Source: Roseiarcus sp043784465 | GTDB taxonomy: Bacteria > Pseudomonadota > Alphaproteobacteria > Rhizobiales > Beijerinckiaceae | NCBI GenBank assembly: GCA_043784465.1 | Contig: JAYVYJ010000016.1 | Location: 1 to 10,771, forward strand | DNA length: 10,771 nucleotides | Reading direction: 5' to 3' | In this document: piece after piece, positions 5,761 to 10,771 of the stretch | Position numbering within the stretch: position 1 is the stretch's first letter | How the letters are laid out: each line of letters begins with the position of its first letter | Program-made: the position numbers and the translations under genes | The notes under the pieces: model-generated | What the model saw: the letters and a program-made list of their open reading frames with translations, nothing else | Database searches by the model: none | Told to the model about the DNA's origin: nothing

Positions 5761-7389
5761 TCAGACGCCGTTCGAGCGACGCAGAAACGCCGGGATTTCG
5801 AGCTGGTCGTCTTCGGAGGTCGCCGGGCGCGGCGCTGCGCGCCCCTGCGCGTCGAGCTGGCCCTGAAGCGGGCGCGGCGGGATCGCGCGGGGGGCCGGCG
5901 CGGGCGACTGCGACAACTGTCGCGGCGGCGCCAGCGGGGCCGCGGCGCGCGGCGCCATGTCCTCGGGCTTGGTGATTCCGAAGGCGGCGAGCTTTTCCAG
6001 CAGCGAACGGCGACGCTCCGGCTGCGCGATCGACGGAGAGGGAATCACTTCTCCGCGCGCCTGACGCACGACCGGCTGCACGACCGCCGGCAGTTCGTCG
6101 TAGGTCGGCATGCGCGGCGCGCGCACCATCGGCTCGGGCGCGGGCGGGATGAACTCCTCGTCCATCAGCGTGGCCTCGAACGCGTCCAGCGTCACGGCCT
6201 CAGACGACGGGGCCGGGGCGAGGGGCTCGGCGGCGACGGGCGCGGGCGTCGGGATAGCCGCCAGCGCGAGCGGAGCCACGGCGAAGGAGGCCACGGCGAC
6301 AGGCGCAAAGGCGACCGGCGCGACAGGGGCGAGCGGAGCCGTCTGTGCGACCTGCGCGACCGGCGCGGATCGCGCGATCGCCGAGGCGTTCGTGCGCGGC
6401 AACGGCTCTGCGCGCTCGATGGTGGCCTGGTCGATGCCGGTCGCCACGACCGATACGCGCACGACGCCGTCGAGCGCGGAATCGAAGGTCGCCCCCAGGA
6501 TGATGTTGGCCTCCTCGTCCACTTCCTGACGAATGCGGCTCGCGGCCTCGTCGACTTCATAGAGCGTCAGGTCGTTGCCGCCTGTAATGGAGATGAGCAA
6601 TCCCCGCGCGCCCTTCATCGACACCTCGTCGAGCAGCGGGTTGGAGATGGCGGCCTCGGCGGCCAGCACGGCGCGGCGCTCGCCGGTCGCCTCTCCGGTG
6701 CCCATCATCGCCTTGCCCATTTCGCTCATGATCGAGCGCACGTCGGCGAAATCGAGGTTGATGAGGCCCTCCTTCACCATCAGGTCGGTGATGCAGGCGA
6801 CGCCGGAATAGAGCACCTGGTCGGCCATCGAGAACGCGTCCGCAAAGGTGGTGCGCTCGTTGGCGACGCGGAACAGGTTCTGGTTGGGAATGATGATGAG
6901 CGTATCGACCGACTTGTGCAGTTCGTTGATGCCGCCTTCCGCAAGCCGCATGCGCCGCCCGCCCTCGAAATGGAACGGCTTGGTCACCACGCCGACGGTG
7001 AGAATTCCCATTTCGCGCGCGGCGCGGGCGATGACGGGCGCCGCGCCCGTTCCCGTCCCGCCGCCCATGCCGGCGGTGACGAACACCATATGCGCGCCCG
7101 CCAGATGGTCGCGGATCTCGTCGATGGCTTCCTCCGCCGCCGCGCGGCCCACTTCGGGCTTGGAGCCTGCGCCCAATCCTTCCGTGACCTGGAGGCCCAT
7201 CTGGATGATGCGCTCGGCGCGCGAGGAGGCCAGCGCCTGCGCATCGGTGTTGGCGACGACGAAATCGACGCCCACCAGCCCCGATACGATCATGTTGTTG
7301 ACGGCGTTGCCGCCGGCGCCGCCGACGCCGCACACCATGATGCGGGGCTTCAACTCGCGCAGTTCCGGCGCCTGTATATTGATGGTCAT
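5761..7389 (-). CDS. ftsZ: Cell division protein FtsZ (tubulin-like GTPase)
   Basis: FtsZ polymerises on the inner membrane into the Z-ring that organises division. The globular GTPase covers about residues 15-325. It contains GVGGAGGNAVN near 21-31, the tubulin signature GGGTGTG at 109-115, NLFRVANERTTF near 171-182, and the T7 loop NLDFADVR at 211-218 with catalytic Asp213. Residues 326 to about 525 form a long linker, first Ala/Pro/Val-rich, then with an isolated ordered-looking block at 459-480 (RRRSLLEKLAAFGITKPED). The C-terminal peptide is DDQLEIPAFLRRSNGV, the docking site for FtsA and other partners. At 542 residues it is longer than the roughly 380 of enteric FtsZ, as is common in alphaproteobacteria. 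ATG 7389 has a GAGG six bases upstream. The gene follows ftsA by 82 bases and ends at a strong terminator. Confidence 0.98.
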   Translation of the reverse strand: MTINIQAPELRELKPRIMVCGVGGAGGNAVNNMIVSGLVGVDFVVANTDAQALASSRAERIIQMGLQVTEGLGAGSKPEVGRAAAEEAIDEIRDHLAGAHMVFVTAGMGGGTGTGAAPVIARAAREMGILTVGVVTKPFHFEGGRRMRLAEGGINELHKSVDTLIIIPNQNLFRVANERTTFADAFSMADQVLYSGVACITDLMVKEGLINLDFADVRSIMSEMGKAMMGTGEATGERRAVLAAEAAISNPLLDEVSMKGARGLLISITGGNDLTLYEVDEAASRIRQEVDEEANIILGATFDSALDGVVRVSVVATGIDQATIERAEPLPRTNASAIARSAPVAQVAQTAPLAPVAPVAFAPVAVASFAVAPLALAAIPTPAPVAAEPLAPAPSSEAVTLDAFEATLMDEEFIPPAPEPMVRAPRMPTYDELPAVVQPVVRQARGEVIPSPSIAQPERRRSLLEKLAAFGITKPEDMAPRAAAPLAPPRQLSQSPAPAPRAIPPRPLQGQLDAQGRAAPRPATSEDDQLEIPAFLRRSNGV

Positions 7390-7441
7390 ATCCCGCCTCG
7401 TTTCATTAAGCGCCCGCCGGCGCGTTGCTCTTCAAGATTTC

Positions 7442-7469
7442 GGGGCCGCCGCCGCGACGCGGCGCCCCC
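7442..7469 (-). other. GC-rich hairpin between ftsA and ftsZ
   Basis: CGCCGCG (7450-7456) and CGCGGCG (7458-7464) are perfect arms around a single A, so the tip must open a little. GGGG (7442-7445) and CCCC (7466-7469) can extend the base imperfectly. It begins two bases past the ftsA stop. No U-tract follows on either strand, so an attenuator, an mRNA processing or stability element, or simple GC noise are all open. Confidence 0.4.
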
Positions 7470-7471
7470 CT

Positions 7472-8776
7472 TCAGAAGCTTTGTTGCAACCAGCGCCGCA
7501 CCCGCGCGACGTAACTGTCGTCGTCCGTCTCATCCCCCGCCCCGCCGACGAAGCCGCTCGCATGCTCCTGGCGTGCGACCTGGGGGAACACCATCAGGCC
7601 CGCCGCCGTAGCGAAGGCCGGCGTCTTGGCGGCCTCGGGCAGGCCCTCGACGCCCAGCGGCCGGCCCATCCGCGCCTGCGGCGAGACGATCTGACGGGCG
7701 AGTTCCGACAGCCCGTTGAGCTGCGCCGCCCCGCCCGTCAGCACAATACGGCGCGCCACATGCCCCCCAAAGCCCGCCGAGGTCAGCCGGTCGCGGGCCA
7801 GTTCGAGAATTTCCTCGACGCGCGGGCGCACGATGCGGGCGAGTTCCCCTTTGGCGAGCGTCATGACGCGCTCATCTCCGACGCGGTGAATCGCGACCGT
7901 CTCGCGCTCCTCGGCGGGCGAAAACGCGCAAGCCGCATAGGTGGTCTTGAGCCGCTCCGCGTCCGCAAGGCTGACCGAGAGGCCGCGCGCGAGGTCCATC
8001 GTCACATGCTGGCCGCCCACGGGGAGCGCGTCGACATGGGCGAGCCGGTCCTCGGCGAACACGGCGAGCGTCGTCGCGCCCGCGCCGAAATCGAGCACCG
8101 CCGCGCCCAGTTCCGCCTCGTCGTCCACCAGCGTCGAGAGGCCCGAGGCGTAAGGCGAAGCGACCACGCCCGCGACGCGCAAATGGCAGCGCTCGATGAC
8201 GAGCATCAGATTGCGCACGACCGCGAGATCGCAGGAGGCGGCGGTCAATTCCGCCTCAAGGGAGTCGCCGATCAGGCCGCGCGGGTCTGCGATGCCGCGC
8301 TGGCCGTCGAGCGCGAAGCCTTTGGGCAAGAAATGCAGGCCGACCCGGCCCGGCGCGGCGCCCGCCTGCGCAGCGGCCTCTTGCGCGCGAGCGACGTCGA
8401 TGTCGCGCACGCCCTGCCCGCTCAACGCCAGCCGCGCCCGCGCGGCGCGGGCGCCCAGCCGGCCGCCCGACATGTTGACCACGACATGATCGCATTCGAG
8501 GCCGGCCATGCGCTCGGCGGCGTCGACCGCCAGCCGGATCGCGCCTTCCGCCGCCTCCAGATCGACGATCGCGCCGCCTTTGACGCCACGCGAACGCTGC
8601 TGGCCCAGGCCGAGCACGCGGACCCGGTGAGTGCGCCCCTTCAGAGTCGCGCCGCGCTCCATCGGCAACAGCTTGGCGATCATGCAGACGATCTTGGCGC
8701 CGCCGACGTCGATGACGCAGACGGTCGCGCTCTTGCGCGGCGACAGGGCTTTCAGGTGAGGCAGAAGCTCGTTCAC
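7472..8776 (-). CDS. ftsA: Cell division protein FtsA (actin-like membrane tether)
   Basis: FtsA is an actin-like ATP-binding protein that ties FtsZ filaments to the inner membrane and recruits later divisome proteins. I start it at GTG 8776, giving 434 residues. This GTG overlaps the ftsQ stop as GTGA, follows a purine-rich AAAAAGGGCGAGAAG, and places the first conserved block near the N-terminus as expected. An upstream in-frame GTG at 8818 has no ribosome-binding sequence. Visible elements: phosphate loop 1 CVIDVGGAKIVCMIA at 20-34, the 1C domain at roughly 85-165, phosphate loop 2 VLDFGAGATTLAVF at 227-240, the adenosine motif IVLTGGAAQLNG at 344-355, and a C-terminal amphipathic membrane helix VARVRRWLQQSF at 423-434. 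The 4-base overlap with ftsQ implies translational coupling. Confidence 0.95.
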   Translation of the reverse strand: MNELLPHLKALSPRKSATVCVIDVGGAKIVCMIAKLLPMERGATLKGRTHRVRVLGLGQQRSRGVKGGAIVDLEAAEGAIRLAVDAAERMAGLECDHVVVNMSGGRLGARAARARLALSGQGVRDIDVARAQEAAAQAGAAPGRVGLHFLPKGFALDGQRGIADPRGLIGDSLEAELTAASCDLAVVRNLMLVIERCHLRVAGVVASPYASGLSTLVDDEAELGAAVLDFGAGATTLAVFAEDRLAHVDALPVGGQHVTMDLARGLSVSLADAERLKTTYAACAFSPAEERETVAIHRVGDERVMTLAKGELARIVRPRVEEILELARDRLTSAGFGGHVARRIVLTGGAAQLNGLSELARQIVSPQARMGRPLGVEGLPEAAKTPAFATAAGLMVFPQVARQEHASGFVGGAGDETDDDSYVARVRRWLQQSF

Positions 8777-9693
8777 GGCTTCTCGCCCTTTTTCTTGACT
8801 GGAAATTTGAGCGCCCACGCGTCCGACGCGTCGGCGGTGAGCCTTGCGAACACGCGGGAAGGCTCGCGCAAGTCGAGATAGAGTATGTCCTTGGACAGGA
8901 TGCGGCTCTCGCGTTCGAGCTTGAGCAGGGTCGCCATCGCGGCGGCCGGATCGGTTTCGGGCAGCTTGACGTCGAGACCCGATTTCATGCGCAGGTTCCA
9001 GCGCCGCTCGGAGACGAACACGCCCGCTTCGATTCTGGGCCGAAGCTCTTCCGCCGCGTCGAGAATCGCCAGATATTCCTTGAGCCGCTTGTTGGCGCCC
9101 TTGCCGACCACAAAAGGCAGGTTGTTGAGCCGCGCATCCTTCAGTTCGTCGAGCGCGGCGCCGTCCTCGGCCACGATGGACACTTCGCCGTCGCGCTGCC
9201 AGAGCGCGACCGGGCCACGCTCGACCACGTCGATGACGACATGGTTGGGATATAATTTTCTCACCCCCACGCTGGCGACCAAGGGCGCGCGCTCCAGCCT
9301 GGCCCGGGCGCCGTCGACGTCGAAGAACGGGAGCGAGGCTTTGGGCGTGATCCCGGCGATGTCGAGCACTTCCTTCTCATCCAGTCGGGCGATGCCGGAA
9401 ATGGTGACCACGTTGACGCCCAACCCCAGTTCACGCGCGACGAAATCGCCGATTCCGCCCTCCGCCTTCACAAACGTGGCGTAATGCCCGCCGCGCACCG
9501 CGCCGACCGTGAAGGCGGCCAGGATCACCGCGCCCGCCAGCGCGACCCCGAGGCCGCCCGGCGCCCGGGCCTCGAACCGCCATCGTCCGCGCGAGCGCTG
9601 GCGCTCGCCGCGCAACAGCACGCGGGGCGCGGGGCCGGGGCCGGCGAAAGCGGGATCGGGTGAGAAGCTCAGAGGGTCGCTCACCTGTCGCAT
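8773..9693 (-). CDS. ftsQ: Cell division protein FtsQ
   Basis: FtsQ is a single-pass inner-membrane divisome protein that links early and late division proteins through FtsB and FtsL. Its 306 residues show the expected plan: a basic, Pro-rich cytoplasmic tail (1-45), one membrane segment (about 47-66), a POTRA domain (about 93-161, from VNVVTISGIARLDEKEVL to VVIDVVERGPVALW), then the FtsQ beta domain with LPFVVGKGANKRLKEY and ending in a Lys-rich tail. The ATG at 9693 has GGAGG (9701-9705) seven bases upstream and overlaps the end of ddl by 13 bases. A GTG nine bases further in would sit exactly on the ddl stop but is badly spaced from that GGAGG, so the ATG is preferred. Its end overlaps ftsA by four bases. 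Confidence 0.96.
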   Translation of the reverse strand: MRQVSDPLSFSPDPAFAGPGPAPRVLLRGERQRSRGRWRFEARAPGGLGVALAGAVILAAFTVGAVRGGHYATFVKAEGGIGDFVARELGLGVNVVTISGIARLDEKEVLDIAGITPKASLPFFDVDGARARLERAPLVASVGVRKLYPNHVVIDVVERGPVALWQRDGEVSIVAEDGAALDELKDARLNNLPFVVGKGANKRLKEYLAILDAAEELRPRIEAGVFVSERRWNLRMKSGLDVKLPETDPAAAMATLLKLERESRILSKDILYLDLREPSRVFARLTADASDAWALKFPVKKKGEKP

Positions 9694-10601
9694 GAGGCGT
9701 CCTCCACCATCCAGGCGACGAGTTCGCCGAAGGGGACGCCGGCGTAAGCCGCCATTTCCGGGGCCAGAGAGGTCTCGGTCATGCCCGGCTGGGTGTTGAC
9801 TTCCAGACAGACCAATTCGCCGTCCTCGCCCTTAGTCTCGTCGTAACGGAAGTCCGCGCGCGTCAGGCCGCGGCATCCCAGGGCGCGGTGGGCCCTGAGC
9901 GACAAGTCTTGAACCTCTTGGTAAATTTTTGGTTTAATATCCGCCGGAAGGACATGAAGAGAGCCGCCCTTGGCGTACTTTGCGTCATATCCGTAGAAAG
10001 CTTCGGAAATCGGTTTGATCTCGATGATGTCGAGCGCCCGGTCGCCCATGACGGCGCAGGTCAGTTCCTTGCCCGCCACGAATTTTTCGCACAGCAGTGC
10101 GTCGCCATAGGGCCAATCCTCGCGTCCGACCTCTTGGGCGGGATGCGCGCGGTCCACTTTCACGATGACGACGCCGAAAGAGGAACCCTCCGAAACGGGT
10201 TTGAGAACGTAAGGGGGCGCCAGCGGATGCGCGCGCGCGGCGTCGCGCCGGTCGACGACGATCCCGTGCGCGACCGGTACGCCCGCCGCGGCCAGCACGA
10301 TCTTGGCGCGGTCCTTGTGCATGGCGAGCGCCGAGGCGAGCACGCCCGAATGGGTGTAGGGGATGCGCAGAATTTCAAGCAGCCCCTGAATCGCGCCGTC
10401 CTCGCCCGCCTGCCCGTGCAGGGCGTTGAAGGCGACGTCGGGCTTCAGGGCGATCAGGACCTGCGCGACGTCGCGGCCGACGTCGAGGCGCGTGACGCGA
10501 TAGCCCCGCGCCTCCAGCGCGTCGGCGCAGCCCCGGCCGGAATTCAGCGAGACCGGCCTTTCCGCCGACCATCCGCCCATGAGGACCGCCACATGTTTCA
10601 T
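9681..10601 (-). CDS. ddlB: D-alanine--D-alanine ligase (DdlB type)
   Basis: Ddl is a cytoplasmic ATP-grasp enzyme that joins two D-alanines for the peptidoglycan stem peptide. From ATG 10601 it has 306 residues, the same as the E. coli DdlB length. Motifs in order: MGGWSAERPVSLNSG (6-22) with substrate-binding Glu14, HGQAGEDGAIQG (62-73), LKPVSEGSSFGV (133-144) with Lys134 and the catalytic serine loop, the FYGYDAKY block (202-209), TRADF with Asp250, and LEVNTQPGMTETS (266-278) with metal ligands Glu267 and Asn269. Pro16 replaces the glutamate usual after the Glu-Arg pair. The ATG has no clear ribosome-binding sequence; a GTG at 10613 has GAAGG about nine bases upstream and would add four residues. 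The next gene, ftsQ, overlaps by 13 bases. The gene heads the cell-division block here. Confidence 0.96.
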   Translation of the reverse strand: MKHVAVLMGGWSAERPVSLNSGRGCADALEARGYRVTRLDVGRDVAQVLIALKPDVAFNALHGQAGEDGAIQGLLEILRIPYTHSGVLASALAMHKDRAKIVLAAAGVPVAHGIVVDRRDAARAHPLAPPYVLKPVSEGSSFGVVIVKVDRAHPAQEVGREDWPYGDALLCEKFVAGKELTCAVMGDRALDIIEIKPISEAFYGYDAKYAKGGSLHVLPADIKPKIYQEVQDLSLRAHRALGCRGLTRADFRYDETKGEDGELVCLEVNTQPGMTETSLAPEMAAYAGVPFGELVAWMVEDASCDR

Positions 10602-10659
10602 TTCACTACGCACTCGTCGCCGCCTTCGCGAAAGGTAAAGGAGGATTAAGGCGGGAGCG

Positions 10660-10674
10660 TTAATGAGCAATTAA
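10660..10674. promoter_or_regulatory. Perfect CtrA-type box TTAA-N7-TTAA
   Basis: TTAA at 10660-10663 and TTAA at 10671-10674 are separated by exactly seven bases (TGAGCAA), the consensus of the alphaproteobacterial cell-cycle regulator CtrA. A further TTAA sits at 10646-10649, but with a ten-base gap. The box is about 60 bases before the ddlB start. On the plus strand, a GACAAT at 10691-10696 follows it by 16 bases, so the box could serve either direction. Confidence 0.6.
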
Positions 10675-10694
10675 GCCTTGGGCAAAGCGGGACA

Positions 10695-10722
10695 ATTTTA
10701 TCGCTTTCGCAACCAATGACGA
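10695..10722 (-). promoter_or_regulatory. Candidate promoter for ddlB-ftsQAZ
   Basis: On the minus strand, TCGTCA (10717-10722) is followed after 16 bases by TAAAAT (10695-10700), a near-consensus -10. Transcription would begin near 10688, putting the CtrA-type box just downstream of the start, a position expected to repress. Sequence likeness is the only support. Confidence 0.35.
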
Positions 10723-10762
10723 TTGCGCGAGAACGGTCCGATGGCGTGAATTGCGACTTGCC

Positions 10763-10769
10763 AAGGAGA
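10763..10769 (+). promoter_or_regulatory. Ribosome-binding-like AAGGAGA at the window edge
   Basis: AAGGAGA is a strong Shine-Dalgarno match lying 2-8 bases before the end of the window. A start codon would be expected a few bases outside, for a plus-strand gene divergent from ddlB. The gene itself is not visible. Confidence 0.4.
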
Positions 10770-10771
10770 TA

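Larger units (their letters stand above)
10602..10771. other. Upstream region of ddlB, probably a divergent promoter region
   Basis: These 170 bases hold no recognisable gene. The minus-strand reading frames do not resemble the MurB C-terminus that often precedes ddl. The stretch from 10645 to 10720 is AT-rich for this window and contains a CtrA-type box and a candidate minus-strand promoter. A ribosome-binding-like sequence on the plus strand lies at the very edge. Confidence 0.6.

Noticed and set aside
5550..5975. Plus-strand open frame of 141 codons across the lpxC-ftsZ spacer
   Set aside because: Much of it reads the ftsZ terminator and the ftsZ 3' end antisense; low-complexity Arg/Ala/Pro, no ribosome-binding site.
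6848..8881. Long plus-strand open frame of 677 codons opposite ftsZ and ftsA
   Set aside because: It is fully antisense to two certain genes, has a composition expected from GC-rich codon bias in the opposite strand (rich in Arg, Ala, His, Asp), and shows no family motif.
1..10771. Search for CRISPR arrays, transposases, tRNA or rRNA genes and a novel multi-gene system
   Set aside because: No regularly spaced repeats, terminal inverted repeats, transposase motifs or RNA gene signatures were seen; nearly all the sequence is accounted for by known conserved genes.

Overview
The window reads as chromosomal DNA of a GC-rich alphaproteobacterium, most likely of the Hyphomicrobiales (Rhizobiales). 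This rests on the gene order ddl-ftsQ-ftsA-ftsZ-lpxC-bamD-recN, an FtsZ with a long Ala/Pro-rich linker ending in an IPAFLRR-type tail, and a perfect CtrA-type TTAA-N7-TTAA box upstream of ddl. A methanotroph-like genus such as Methylocystis or Methylosinus is possible, but the sequence does not settle it.

Layout. From the right edge and running leftward on the minus strand: ddl (D-Ala-D-Ala ligase), ftsQ, ftsA and ftsZ form a tight division/cell-wall block, with a 13-base overlap, a 4-base GTGA overlap and an 82-base gap that holds a GC-rich hairpin. A very strong intrinsic terminator closes ftsZ. A 306-base, comparatively AT-rich spacer follows, then lpxC (lipid A), bamD (outer-membrane assembly lipoprotein) and recN (DNA repair), all still on the minus strand. 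On the plus strand and convergent to recN lies a TakP-like TRAP-transporter binding protein with a Tat-type signal. Divergent from it, and cut by the left edge, is mobA (molybdenum cofactor guanylyltransferase). The last bases of the window carry a ribosome-binding-like AAGGAGA on the plus strand, which suggests a divergent gene starting just outside.

How the genes fit together. The minus-strand block makes and organises the envelope during division: Ddl supplies the D-Ala-D-Ala dipeptide, FtsQ, FtsA and FtsZ build the divisome, LpxC commits to lipid A, and BamD inserts outer-membrane proteins. RecN rides downstream of bamD. The mobA/TRAP pair is an unrelated accessory neighbour.

I found no mobile element, CRISPR array, tRNA, rRNA or novel defence or biosynthetic system. 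The points worth a second look are regulatory: the CtrA box, the palindrome and strong terminator around lpxC, and the ftsA-ftsZ hairpin. The orphan TRAP binding protein is also notable.
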